64,000 nt of DNA from Crocinitomicaceae bacterium (GCA_028689775.1 JAQVCM010000006.1:124001-188000); one strand, 5' to 3'. Shown: positions 8,692 to 17,197, counted from the stretch's first letter. Program-made: numbers and translations. Notes: a model not told the origin generated them from the sequence alone.

Positions 8692-9399
8692 CTATTCTAA
8701 CACATCCATCCTCGTTCTTAAAAGCTGCAATGGATTGCTATTTGGAACAATTGTAAAACCTTCAATTACAAGCTTCTTGCTGATTTTATTGTAAAACTGT
8801 AAATCGATATTGTCGCCTTCTTCTCCAATCCACCAGTCGATTTGGGACGCAAACTTTTTATTCTTCTTATTGGTTTTATATATTATGCTTGCATCTTCAG
8901 TATCAAGAAAAAATGCGAAGTTCTCTGAATCGATGTTATCACACTTTTCATAAATGACTTTTCCTGAGTTTTCATCTTTCGAAATCATTTTCCAAGATCC
9001 TGGATATTGACTTTTTTCTACTAAATGATACTTTTCATAACCAACGTGCTCAATAATGTCTTTGGAACCTTTGTATTCAAAGCGCTCCACTACTTCAAAA
9101 CCAACGGCGTCATCAACATATTGGATATCGAAATGATTCATGTTAAATGACCACCAAACTCCTTGATAAGTACAAAGATTTACTTCATTGCAATCTACTG
9201 TGCGAATCAGTTTTTCATCGGAATTTATCAAAAATCCTTTTGCATTATCGGGAAGAATATCCACACGGCGAAAGGTCTCCGCTCCGACTTCCATCCAAGC
9301 GCCTGTGAAAGATTTATCGACAATATTATCTTGCGCAATTGAATTTCCTATGAATGAAATAAGAAGAATGAAGTTGAAAAAGAGTTTGTTTGTAGTCAT
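8692..9399 (-). CDS. secreted hypothetical beta-rich protein
   Basis: I place the start at the Met at 9399 because it gives a clean signal peptide (MTTNKLFFNFILLISFIGNSIAQ, cleavage after AQ). The longer frame from 9429 only adds ten residues in front. The mature part is about 210 residues with repeated short strands and Trp-rich turns (FTGAWMEVGAETFRRVDI, YQGVWWSFNM, YPGSWKMISKD), reminiscent of a lipocalin-like barrel. The fold is a guess; function unknown. It has its own upstream gap. Confidence 0.6.
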   Translation of the reverse strand: MTTNKLFFNFILLISFIGNSIAQDNIVDKSFTGAWMEVGAETFRRVDILPDNAKGFLINSDEKLIRTVDCNEVNLCTYQGVWWSFNMNHFDIQYVDDAVGFEVVERFEYKGSKDIIEHVGYEKYHLVEKSQYPGSWKMISKDENSGKVIYEKCDNIDSENFAFFLDTEDASIIYKTNKKNKKFASQIDWWIGEEGDNIDLQFYNKISKKLVIEGFTIVPNSNPLQLLRTRMDVLE

Positions 9400-9488
9400 T
9401 TTAGTAAAGTTAGTTTTAGTGATAAGCATTTAGATCTTTTTATTTCTAAACACTTTGTAATTCTGTTTTAAAAAGGGTTTTACTACAA

Positions 9489-9722
9489 CTAGACGTTGAA
9501 GAAATTAAAAGTAACTAAAAACCAAGAAATAAAATCATTGCGAATGGTCTTATCAAATTGAAGAATACGCTTCACAGAAGATTTCTCCCAACCTACAACT
9601 GAATACTCAATCAAAAAAGCGAATGAAACAACTCCAATTGCAAACAAAACACTCGAAAACTGAAAAGTATCCAAGTGAAACATTTTAATGATTTTATTGA
9701 GAATCTCTATAAGCCAATCCAT
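9489..9722 (-). CDS. small hypothetical membrane protein
   Basis: 77 residues with an amphipathic N-terminus (MDWLIEILNKIIKMFHLDTF), one clear hydrophobic helix (SSVLFAIGVVSFAFLIEYSVV) and a basic C-terminal part. No family recognised. It begins just past the bidirectional terminator at 9759-9797, so it has its own transcript. Coding status rests only on composition and an intact frame. Confidence 0.45.
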   Translation of the reverse strand: MDWLIEILNKIIKMFHLDTFQFSSVLFAIGVVSFAFLIEYSVVGWEKSSVKRILQFDKTIRNDFISWFLVTFNFFNV

Positions 9723-9758
9723 ATCTTAGACAAATATCACTTAAAAATAATAAAATCA

Positions 9759-9797
9759 AAAAAACCGATGCAATATTTAAAATACATCGGTTTTTCA
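9759..9797. terminator. bidirectional terminator, ACCGATG/CATCGGT stem (copy 1)
   Basis: Ten-base stem AAAACCGATG (9761-9770) and CATCGGTTTT (9785-9794) with a 14-nt AT loop, U-rich on both sides. It follows the YtxH gene at 9863-10150. The same core stem recurs at 14641 and 15762. Confidence 0.85.
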
Positions 9798-9862
9798 TTT
9801 TCTAAAATCTCTCTCTCTGACTGAACAGCCAGGTGAATTTAGAATTTGTTTTAAAGCTTGAA

Positions 9863-10150
9863 TTAAGCTTTTTTCAAATCTTGGACTTTGTCAGAAACTT
9901 TGTCCGCAATTTTATCTTTTGCGATGTCAAATTTTTCTACAACCTCTTCTTTTCCGTTTTGGAATTTACTACCGATTGTTCCGACAACACTTGCAACTTT
10001 ATCTTTGACACCAGTTACAGTGTCAGATGTTTTTTTGCTGATTTTCTTTCTCGTTTCAGAACCTTTATCTGGAGCTAATAATACTCCTGCGATTGCTCCT
10101 ACCGCTGCTCCTGCCAATACTCCTAATGCTACTTTTTTACCTGCTTCCAT
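9863..10150 (-). CDS. YtxH domain-containing stress protein (paralogue 1)
   Basis: 95 residues. An N-terminal glycine-rich membrane segment (ALGVLAGAAVGAIAGVLLAP) is followed by the YtxH signature DKGSETRKKISKKTSDTV and an amphipathic, Lys/Glu/Asp-rich helical tail. The family (PF12732) is linked to general and osmotic stress. The 90-residue protein at 15217-15489 is a paralogue identical through the signature. It is monocistronic, ending in the terminator at 9759-9797. Confidence 0.85.
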   Translation of the reverse strand: MEAGKKVALGVLAGAAVGAIAGVLLAPDKGSETRKKISKKTSDTVTGVKDKVASVVGTIGSKFQNGKEEVVEKFDIAKDKIADKVSDKVQDLKKA

Positions 10151-10415
10151 AATCTTGAATTTAAATGATTAATAATGTATTTTAAAGTGTGAACTAACTG
10201 ACTTTAGCTTATCTCGTCTTTTTCAAAAAAGCCAGCTACCTCCGTTTGTTTTCTTATACAATATTACGAAAGTTAAATTGATCAACAACAAGTAGTTGTA
10301 CTAACAAATGTTAAAGAAAATGACAGTTCTAACCATTTAACATTTAAAGGGAAAAATTGATTTATTTTGTACGAAATACCTTAAATAAAGTAGCCGCTTT
10401 TATCCATTATTTTAA

Positions 10416-10637
10416 TTAGGAATTGTCTCTAATTTCAAGAACATCTTTCCGAATTCGGAAGAATAGAATTGTTGCACCTAAAAGAAAAAGAATCACTCCA
10501 AGAATGATGAATTTTGGCGCTGTTGACGTGTAAAGAAGAATAGATCCGATCACGGAAAAAAAGATTCCGATTACGTAACCAATCGGTGCGATTTCTCCAC
10601 CAATTAAAACAGTCATCAAGTTGAAAAGTATTTTCAT
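10416..10637 (-). CDS. small two-helix membrane protein, hypothetical
   Basis: 73 residues: two hydrophobic helices (GYVIGIFFSVIGSILLYTS and KFIILGVILFLLGATILFF) joined by a short turn, with a charged end RIRKDVLEIRDNS. No family name recognised. It lies 32 nt downstream of the lipoprotein gene 10670-11305 on the same strand and could be co-transcribed. Confidence 0.55.
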   Translation of the reverse strand: MKILFNLMTVLIGGEIAPIGYVIGIFFSVIGSILLYTSTAPKFIILGVILFLLGATILFFRIRKDVLEIRDNS

Positions 10638-10669
10638 TTATCGTTCAAATATCTGTTGCGTGAAATTCT

Positions 10670-11305
10670 TCATTCGTAATATTCAAATTTTATCAAGTTG
10701 CCCTCTTTCGGAATGGCAAATGTTTCATCCGAAAGTTTCGTTACTTCTAGATTTGTACAAACCATGTCTACTTCATCCCTTGGAGAAATTATATGAAGTC
10801 TTAAATAAGGCGATTTCATAATTTTCATGATTTCAAATTTTGACGAATTTGTGTACTGTTGGTAGTAACTTGGGTCTAATTTAAAATCGGGATTGTAGTA
10901 ATATTTATAGAGTCGATCATTTTTGTACACAAGCAATAGGTCACAGTCATATCCTCCAACTGTTTCTGCTTTTTTCTGAACCAAAAAACTATCTATCTGT
11001 GAAGGACGAGAATCTGTTTGATCAAACCAAATCGTATCGGCCGAGTATTTGTTTTTAAAATATTGCTTCTTGTCTTCACTTCTCCACAGCAAATAATTCA
11101 TAAAATCAGTGCTGGATTTATTTAAAAAGAATCCATTCTTAAAATAGGTCGTGTCGTAAGCCACTTCTTGTCCGAAGATTTCTGTCGCGCTTACGCCGTC
11201 AATTTTTGAAGTATAGGTTGTTTTGTAGCTAATGATTCCTTCAAAATCCTGAGAAGAACAACTGAAGCAACAGAGCGGAATTATTATGGTAAGTAGTATT
11301 TTCAT
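10670..11305 (-). CDS. lipoprotein, DUF4412/GLPGLI-like
   Basis: 211 residues with signal peptide and lipobox CFSC (residue ~16), then FEGIISYKTTYTSK, a start typical of Bacteroidota proteins of the GLPGLI/DUF4412 type. Middle motifs are DSFLVQKKAETVGGYDCDLLLVY and a C-terminal strand set. The protein at 16228-16893 has the same plan (lipobox, FKGHIVYEI, YMCNRFDVLTK), so these are probably distant paralogues. Outer-membrane or periplasmic location inferred; function unknown. It stands third in a same-strand run with 11323-11979 (17 nt upstream). Confidence 0.65.
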   Translation of the reverse strand: MKILLTIIIPLCCFSCSSQDFEGIISYKTTYTSKIDGVSATEIFGQEVAYDTTYFKNGFFLNKSSTDFMNYLLWRSEDKKQYFKNKYSADTIWFDQTDSRPSQIDSFLVQKKAETVGGYDCDLLLVYKNDRLYKYYYNPDFKLDPSYYQQYTNSSKFEIMKIMKSPYLRLHIISPRDEVDMVCTNLEVTKLSDETFAIPKEGNLIKFEYYE

Positions 11306-11322
11306 TGTTTAAGTTTTAAATT

Positions 11323-11979
11323 TCAATTACCTAATTCCTTCTCAAAACGAATGATTGTGTCTAATTGCTCTTTCGCATCGTTCAGGTAGGTAATCTGAAT
11401 TGAATCAACACCTTGTGGCTTCACATTTAGGATTGATTCAAGATCCCAATCGATGAGTGTGACGTCTTTTACTTTTTCACTTAGAATCCCGTGTTTTACA
11501 TAAATTGAAGGTTCGTATGTGTAAGAAAGAAGTCTTTCATCTAATTTGAGCATGTAATTTTTATCGTTGTAAACAATTTCTGAAGTATCCGCATAAAACA
11601 AATTTGAAAAAGAAAGCATAATGACAAGACCTAACATCGGCACGATCCAACTCAGAATGAAAATCACAGGTGAAATCAATATGAAGGCCGCATAATTCTT
11701 CTCAATTTCACTTGAAAGCTGACGCCTAAACAAGGCAAGCATCAACCAAGAAATCAGAAAAAGCCACGCAATCAATTTATTGATCCAAACGATACTTAAA
11801 AACAAATCGAATTGACTTAAAATAAAAACCATCAACCCAATTACAAGCACTGCATAATGCGTAAACCTGACATAACGAATTAGTTTGTGATTACACTTCA
11901 ACCTTTTCCCTAGTATTAAATAAGTCGCTATTGTTAAAACAATTAACACGTATGGAGTGATTTTTAGAATGTCTTCCAT
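11323..11979 (-). CDS. hypothetical polytopic membrane protein
   Basis: 218 residues. Four to five hydrophobic helices occupy about residues 8-140 (ITPYVLIVLTIATYLIL, HYAVLVIGLMVFIL, LIAWLFLISWLMLALF, AFILISPVIFILSWIVP), followed by a soluble C-terminal domain of about 75 residues. No family recognised. It is 17 nt upstream of the lipoprotein gene and 44 nt downstream of 12024-12569; the same-strand run 13196-10416 may be one or two operons. Confidence 0.6.
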   Translation of the reverse strand: MEDILKITPYVLIVLTIATYLILGKRLKCNHKLIRYVRFTHYAVLVIGLMVFILSQFDLFLSIVWINKLIAWLFLISWLMLALFRRQLSSEIEKNYAAFILISPVIFILSWIVPMLGLVIMLSFSNLFYADTSEIVYNDKNYMLKLDERLLSYTYEPSIYVKHGILSEKVKDVTLIDWDLESILNVKPQGVDSIQITYLNDAKEQLDTIIRFEKELGN

Positions 11980-12023
11980 TTGAATTTAATTATTTATCAA
12001 TTTTACAACTCATTTCCCCAATC

Positions 12024-12569
12024 TCAATGTAATTGATTCGCATACCAAGTGGAAACTAATTTTTCATGAAACTTAAAATCTCCTTTATTTGTGGTAGAAA
12101 CAGGAATGAAAACGACTGATTCATCCTTTAAATAGAGCGTAATGTAACTGTCTTCCCACCGGGATGCATTGTGTTCAAATTCAATATCCGAAATTTCAGA
12201 ATAGGGAATAATTAAAGCGGGTTCGCTCCAGGTTTTACTGTAAAGTACCACCTTCTGACTGGTGAAAAAATAAAAGCCTTTCTTGAAATCACCAAATCCA
12301 TCTGAATACCAAAAGTGAATCAATTCATTCGAGTCAACAAGGCCTTGCTCGTTGAGAAAATCCAAATACTTTTGGTTCATTTGTTTACCTGGAACGACTT
12401 CAAGTTCTAGAGAATTAATTCCAAAAACAATTAAAGTTACAACGCTTAAAAACAATAAAACAAGCAAAGAACGTCCAAAATAATATCCAAATCCTTTTTT
12501 CTTAGAACTTTTGATAAATTCTGTGGCGCTTTTTTCAGCTTCGTGCGAATCTGCTAATTTACGGTTCAT
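12024..12569 (-). CDS. hypothetical single-pass membrane protein with PH-like domain
   Basis: 181 residues: a cytoplasmic N-terminus with FIKSSKKKGFGYYFGRSL, one membrane helix (VLLFLSVVTLIVFGI), then a soluble domain. The last 80 residues alternate strands (GFYFFTSQKVVLYSK, LIIPYSEISDIEF, SYITLYLKDESVVFIPV) as in bacterial PH-like domains that sense or bind membrane-proximal partners. The fold call is mine by pattern. It sits in the run of small envelope genes at 10.4-13.2 kb. Confidence 0.6.
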   Translation of the reverse strand: MNRKLADSHEAEKSATEFIKSSKKKGFGYYFGRSLLVLLFLSVVTLIVFGINSLELEVVPGKQMNQKYLDFLNEQGLVDSNELIHFWYSDGFGDFKKGFYFFTSQKVVLYSKTWSEPALIIPYSEISDIEFEHNASRWEDSYITLYLKDESVVFIPVSTTNKGDFKFHEKLVSTWYANQLH

Positions 12570-12596
12570 CTTTAAGTTTTTATTTCACAGCGTGAT

Positions 12597-13196
12597 TTAC
12601 CAAAATTTCCACCAAGGTTTTGTTTCCTTGCTTTCGGTATGAACCTTATTTTCTTTCTGCTCAATCGTCGGTTCTGCCCTCACTTCAACAACTGGCTTTG
12701 ACGACTCTTCGGCAACCAGAAAAGTATATCGATAACATGTTGCGTCTAGCTCCACATCGTGGAAAGATTCTCCCAATGTTTCTTCGATCAAATGGTAGAT
12801 TAATTCTGATTTATCTTCCTGTTGAAGTTCAAAATCAAAAGGATCACCTTCGTTCTCGAAAAGTTCGCCTTCAGTTTCCATATAGGCTCTGATATTCAAA
12901 CCATTTTCAACATAATTGATGGCAAACATCATCATCATTTCAGACAACACAAATGAAAAGGCTTTTTGTTTTTTAGGATAAAACTCATGTCCACCTCGCT
13001 CCATCGACAAAAATACCAAAGTCCCATTTTCGGAAAAATAAACATCGCAATATTTATCATCTTTCCAGTTTTCACAAGCTTCTTCAAAAGTGACTTCTTT
13101 TTCTAAAACCATCTTTTCACCAAAAATGGCTTCCAGTTCTACGAGTTGATTTTTGTAATTTTTATCGATTACAAGTCCGGAAATATTAAATCCCAT
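12597..13196 (-). CDS. hypothetical soluble protein with C-terminal WWKFW tail
   Basis: 199 residues, no signal peptide. Starts MGFNISGLVIDKNYKNQLVELE. The core contains CENWKDDKYCDVYFSENGTLVFLS and a very acidic stretch EGELFENEGDPFDFELQQEDK. It ends with a low-complexity charged linker and KPWWKFW, an aromatic tail that could touch the membrane. No family recognised. It is the first gene of the same-strand run reaching down to 10416; only 27 nt separate it from the next gene. Confidence 0.55.
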   Translation of the reverse strand: MGFNISGLVIDKNYKNQLVELEAIFGEKMVLEKEVTFEEACENWKDDKYCDVYFSENGTLVFLSMERGGHEFYPKKQKAFSFVLSEMMMMFAINYVENGLNIRAYMETEGELFENEGDPFDFELQQEDKSELIYHLIEETLGESFHDVELDATCYRYTFLVAEESSKPVVEVRAEPTIEQKENKVHTESKETKPWWKFW

Positions 13197-13235
13197 TTTG
13201 TTTGTTTTTAAGTTTGTTCAATGCGCGACAAAAGC

Positions 13236-13793
13236 TCAGATTCTACCTACATCTTTTTTTAATTGTTCGATGTCAATTGAATCCAAAAGCACCAAGATTT
13301 TAGGAAACCACGTTTCGTGATACCCGAATTTCTCTTCCTTAAATTCAGCAATGGCTTCTTCTTTTGACCAATTTTCAAATGCCATTCGATAAGCCGCAAT
13401 GGTCGCGCCTGTTCGGTCAGAACCGTGTAAACAGTGAATTAAAACTGGTTTCTGAGCCTTTTTTATTTCGATTAGCGTTTCAACGATGTCTTCGTAAGAA
13501 AATTTCCAGGTATTGATTGGAATGTGCTTCAGGATCAACTGAGCTTCTTTATTTTCCTGATCGTCATTTCTACGGTTTCGCATGTTGATAACCGTTTTAA
13601 CACCCAATTCCTTTAACTCACTCATTCCTTTTTGAGTTGGTTGCTCCGAACGATAAAGCAAAACGTTTACTTTGTACAAATTGGAAAAATGACTTGCATC
13701 TATTTTCTCAGCTTGGCTAAGCATCGGAGGATCAGTAAATCCAAATGAAAAAATCAATATACTGATAACTAGTAAATTATAAATTTTGCGCAT
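13236..13793 (-). CDS. exported tyrosine/dual-specificity phosphatase
   Basis: 185 residues: signal peptide (MRKIYNLLVISILIFSFGF), then a cysteine-phosphatase domain. YRSEQPTQKGMSELKELGVKTVI and NMRNRR match the SIW14/DSP type, and the P-loop is VLIHCLHGSDRTGA, i.e. HCx5R with catalytic Cys, Arg and an Asp-Arg-Thr-Gly ending. The export signal suggests periplasmic action on a phosphorylated sugar, phytate or protein; the substrate is not known. It has its own short upstream gap. Confidence 0.82.
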   Translation of the reverse strand: MRKIYNLLVISILIFSFGFTDPPMLSQAEKIDASHFSNLYKVNVLLYRSEQPTQKGMSELKELGVKTVINMRNRRNDDQENKEAQLILKHIPINTWKFSYEDIVETLIEIKKAQKPVLIHCLHGSDRTGATIAAYRMAFENWSKEEAIAEFKEEKFGYHETWFPKILVLLDSIDIEQLKKDVGRI

Positions 13794-13908
13794 CGTTTAA
13801 TCGTATTTTTCTATTTCAATAAGCTTGAGCTAGTAGCTTATTATCAAGGCTACTAATCTGAATTCAAATCTAATATTTATTTTTCAGATACAAGTTAACC
13901 CACTCTCT

Positions 13909-14478
13909 TCAAAGACTAAAAGCTTCAAAATACGCTTTCTTATTTGCTTTGTCATACCATATATATTCCCAAAACTGATCTTCTTTTCCGTATTTATAGG
14001 GTTTCAATATTTTTATTCTCTCTTTGTTCCACCAAGGAAATTCTTCGCTGAAATTCAAACCAACATCTTCATCGGCAGTTATTTCCATCTTTTTCCTGGT
14101 AATAATTCTCTGAACGGTCGTGGAATCGCAGGTAAAAGAAATCAATACTTTATAATCTATTCCAAGAAAGTCACCGTAGCAATATATGTCTTTGACAGCT
14201 GCACTTAATTCTACCCCGAGATACTCAACAAATCTTTTCTTGTTGAATTTCGTGTCTGGAGTATATGCATCAAATTTCGGAAAAACTTGATCCAAAGCAT
14301 CCGTTGATTTTGCCTTGACTTTCTGTTCAGTTTTCATTGCCACGTCAATTGCTTCTTCTTTTATGCGATTGCATGCCGTGAACGAACAAGTCAAGATGAT
14401 TAGCACGTAAATTGAATTGTACACTTTATGGATTTTAATTGCTTTTGATTGATTGAAATGACAAAATCGGAATTTCAA
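13909..14478 (-). CDS. lipoprotein of unknown function
   Basis: 189 residues. A long N-terminus leads into a signal segment (NSIYVLIILTCSFTAC) with lipobox FTAC at about residue 36. The true start may be internal but no Met lies closer, so 14478 is kept. The mature part has an alpha-helical stretch rich in Lys/Glu followed by strands (FLGIDYKVLISFTCDSTTVQ) and ends YDKANKKAYFEAFSL. No family recognised. Confidence 0.55.
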   Translation of the reverse strand: MKFRFCHFNQSKAIKIHKVYNSIYVLIILTCSFTACNRIKEEAIDVAMKTEQKVKAKSTDALDQVFPKFDAYTPDTKFNKKRFVEYLGVELSAAVKDIYCYGDFLGIDYKVLISFTCDSTTVQRIITRKKMEITADEDVGLNFSEEFPWWNKERIKILKPYKYGKEDQFWEYIWYDKANKKAYFEAFSL

Positions 14479-14640
14479 TCAATCGTTTTTATTCTTGTTT
14501 ACAAAATATCGTTCGGTTTAAAATCAATCATTTTGTTTCTAAGTCCGACTCGTCAAAACTAACTTTTTTTATCCTACAGTTGAAAAATAAAATAGCAACA
14601 GCTATAATCGCATCCATATTTTATGAGATAACTAAATGAA

Positions 14641-14670
14641 AAAACCGATGCAGTTTAACTACATCGGTTC
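14641..14670 (-). terminator. terminator, ACCGATG/CATCGGT stem (copy 2)
   Basis: Stem AACCGATG (14643-14650) with CATCGGTT (14662-14669) and an 11-nt loop; on the minus strand the stem runs into T6. It closes the YtxH2-lipoprotein unit (15489 to 14700). Confidence 0.85.
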
Positions 14671-14699
14671 ACATATTCATTCGATAAATTCAGATATTC

Positions 14700-15140
14700 C
14701 TATTTCGCATCATCTCTATATGCCTCTTTGATTTTATCTCCAAGTTTGGTGAAATCTTCTTCAACATCTCTTTTGAACTCTTGCCATTTTTCATTGGTAG
14801 TCTCTTTGCGATCTCTCACTCTGACTTTCAATGCTTCATTTTCAGCTTCAATTTCAGCGATTGTTTTTTCATATTGAACCTTCATCTCTGCTTTTTTACC
14901 TTTTGCATTGGCTTTCAACTCCGCAATAGCATTTTCATTTGCTGTGATTTTTTCCTCAGATTCCATCTTGAAGCTTGCATACTGCTCAGCATACTCTTGT
15001 TCTGCTTGATCTAAATCTTCTTGTGCTTTTTCTACTTTTTATTCTGATTTTTCTAATTTGTCTTCTGGTGACATACAACTAGAAATGGTGATGCCTGCTA
15101 TCAGCGCGACAAAAGCTACTTTAAAAATTGACTTTTTCAT
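14700..15140 (-). pseudogene. coiled-coil stress lipoprotein interrupted by one in-frame stop
   Basis: From an ATG at 15140 the minus strand reads a lipoprotein signal (MKKSIFKVAFVALIAGI, then TISSC) and MSPEDKLEKSE. A TAA at codon 34 (15039-15041) follows, and the same frame then continues open for 112 more codons (KVEKAQEDLDQAEQEYAEQY ... ITANENAIAELKANAKGKKAEMK) to a stop at 14700. Both sides are one continuous helix heptad pattern, so the stop is a single-base change (for example GAA or CAA to TAA), not a frameshift. An 88-residue frame from 14966 would be the only long translatable piece. It lies 76 nt downstream of YtxH2 and probably shares its transcript. Confidence 0.8.
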
Positions 15141-15216
15141 AGTAAATCGTTTTATAATTTGATGTAATTTAATTCCAATACTATCCTTTCAAGATAGAAT
15201 TTTACTTTGACCTGAT

Positions 15217-15489
15217 TTAGGCGTTTTTGACATCTTTTACTAATTTCTTAGCATCGTCTTTCACGTTTTCGTACGCTTCAACAAGCTCTTCTTTTTCTGA
15301 TTCAAACTTTTCAGCAATTCCATCCATTAAACTAGCGATTTTGTTTTTCGCATCGTTAACGGTATCCGAAGTTTTCTTACTGATTTTTTTTCTGGTTTCA
15401 GAACCTTTATCTGGCGCAAACAATACACCTATTAATGCTCCTACCGCAACTCCTGCCAATACTCCAATTACTACTTTTCCTTTGTCCAT
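15217..15489 (-). CDS. YtxH domain-containing stress protein (paralogue 2)
   Basis: 90 residues: glycine/alanine-rich membrane segment (VVIGVLAGVAVGALIGVLFAP), the YtxH signature DKGSETRKKISKKTSDTV identical to paralogue 1, then a charged amphipathic helix ending VKDDAKKLVKDVKNA. Likely inner-membrane anchored with the helix in the cytoplasm. It is first gene of a unit with the interrupted lipoprotein. The two YtxH genes, 5 kb apart, probably arose by duplication. Confidence 0.85.
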   Translation of the reverse strand: MDKGKVVIGVLAGVAVGALIGVLFAPDKGSETRKKISKKTSDTVNDAKNKIASLMDGIAEKFESEKEELVEAYENVKDDAKKLVKDVKNA

Positions 15490-15761
15490 AATCTTTTATT
15501 TTTTAGTTTATTATTTGATTTATGCTTGAATTTGGTTTTTCATCTAAAAAATGGAAAATCAAAATGTTTTTCTGGTTTCTATTTTTAAAAATACTAAGAA
15601 TTTAAAGTCACTTCCAGAAAACTTCTCCATTTTTAAGATATTTTGTGATTGGTGTTAATTTGTTATAAATTAAGACATTATTGTTAGACATTAACAAAAT
15701 GAGCGGACATAAATCCTATTTTTCACGCGATCCAGAAAGACTTGGTTTTTCTATAGAAAAC

Positions 15762-15795
15762 AAAAGACCGATGCAAAAATTTACATCGGTCTTTT
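15762..15795 (-). terminator. terminator, ACCGATG/CATCGGT stem (copy 3)
   Basis: Perfect 12-bp stem AAAAGACCGATG (15762-15773) and CATCGGTCTTTT (15784-15795) with a 10-nt loop. It lies 22 nt past the CsbD stop codon. Confidence 0.88.
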
Positions 15796-15816
15796 GTTTT
15801 AGCTTAGTTGATGGAA

Positions 15817-16005
15817 TTAAATATCTTCCATTATTTTGTGAATCTCTTCTTTGGTTTTCCCCAATTTAGTTTGAAGTCTTCCAACTAATTCGTCTTTTTT
15901 TCCTTCGACAAATAACAAGTCGTCATCTGTAAGTTCAGCGTATTTTTGCTTTAATTTACCTTTTAATTCGTTCCAATTTCCTTTTAATACTGTTGAGTTC
16001 GTCAT
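15817..16005 (-). CDS. CsbD family stress-response protein
   Basis: I start at the Met at 16005, giving 62 residues [20 protein letters not shown] and on, the exact family beginning. The frame upstream to 16059 adds 18 residues not seen in CsbD proteins. Signature [20 protein letters not shown] then [20 protein letters not shown]. CsbD (PF05532) proteins are small, hydrophilic and induced by general or osmotic stress; molecular role unknown. Monocistronic, ended by the terminator at 15762-15795. Confidence 0.88.
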   Translation of the reverse strand: MTNSTVLKGNWNELKGKLKQKYAELTDDDLLFVEGKKDELVGRLQTKLGKTKEEIHKIMEDI

Positions 16006-16227
16006 CTTGTAAGTTTTTAAAAGTTTATAATATATTTGATGTTGACTTTTACTTTTCAAAGTAATTAATCAACTAAAATTACTTACTCGCAAGTTACAAA
16101 GTTTGTCTGCCGTGAAATATTAAAATAATCAAACAAATCACAAAAAAATAAAAAACAGGTTTCCAAAAGAAAGTTGCAAACTTCAGCTTAAGCAAGCGAG
16201 ACAACGTGAATCTAGAGCAAACAAAAA

Positions 16228-16893
16228 TTAATTCATTTGCTTCACGATCAACCCTTTCGTGCTCGTTTCAATCAAATCTGAAACAGATACAGTGTTCTTT
16301 TTCACGACTTTTTTAGCTATATATTGAACAGAAAAAACAGGATTGTCAATTTCAAAACTCAAAGGCAAACTATTCATTTTATTGTAAATCACATTGTAGA
16401 ATTGATATTTAATTCCCTTAAACTTTTGTCCATCGATTTTTAATTGATTGGAATAATAGAACACCATCGACTCTTCATATCCAAATTCTGTATTTTTGGT
16501 AAGCACATCAAATCGATTACACATGTAACCCAAAACCTCTTTGTTGGTTAATTTGCTTTCAGTTTTAACCAATTCCTCTGTTGGTTTTTTGCTTGCATCC
16601 GTTACAAACAAAGTGTCGTTGTCGGCATACTTCATGCCTACTTGCTTTGCTTTTAAATCCAAATATCCAAACTCCACAACTGAATTGGTGTGCGTTTGAA
16701 AATAACTTCCGTCCTCATAATAAAATGTAGATCCATCTCCAATGGAACTTAAAAACTCGTCCGGAATACCGGCATCTTTCTTTTGAGCATTTATTTCATA
16801 AACAATGTGTCCTTTAAAATCTGGCTTGTCACCACCACAAGAGAACAACATCACGAGAGAAAACGGAATTAAAGCGATTTTGAAAAATTTCAT
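16228..16893 (-). CDS. lipoprotein, DUF4412/GLPGLI-like
   Basis: Start chosen at the Met at 16893 (MKFFKIALIPFSLVMLFSC; a Met two codons earlier at 16899 is equally possible), which puts the lipobox LFSC at residue 19. The mature domain begins FKGHIVYEINAQKKD, and contains YMCNRFDVLTKN and LPLSFEIDNPVFSVQYIAKKVV, the strand pattern of DUF4412-type outer-membrane-associated proteins. It is related in layout to the protein at 10670-11305. Function unknown. It is separated from thyA by a 300-nt divergent gap. Confidence 0.68.
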   Translation of the reverse strand: MKFFKIALIPFSLVMLFSCGGDKPDFKGHIVYEINAQKKDAGIPDEFLSSIGDGSTFYYEDGSYFQTHTNSVVEFGYLDLKAKQVGMKYADNDTLFVTDASKKPTEELVKTESKLTNKEVLGYMCNRFDVLTKNTEFGYEESMVFYYSNQLKIDGQKFKGIKYQFYNVIYNKMNSLPLSFEIDNPVFSVQYIAKKVVKKNTVSVSDLIETSTKGLIVKQMN

Positions 16894-17197
16894 TTGCATT
16901 ATTTTTAAGCTAGATTTTTGAAATTGAATTGTAAAAACCAATCATTCGAAAGGCAAACAAAACTACACATAACAATTATAAATTGAGCAATAAAATAGGC
17001 TTAAGATCCTATTTCTTGTCAACCAATATGCAAAAAGCAATAATTTAGTATTTACGATCTGATTCACCGAATCCAGCGCAGTTTGATGAACCCTAAAAGT
17101 AAATCACTTGAATTTTCACCAGTAGAAGTATTGCTGAAAATGGATTAACATCAGAAAAAATACCCTACTTTTGCAATCAAACTAAAATCAAAATCGC

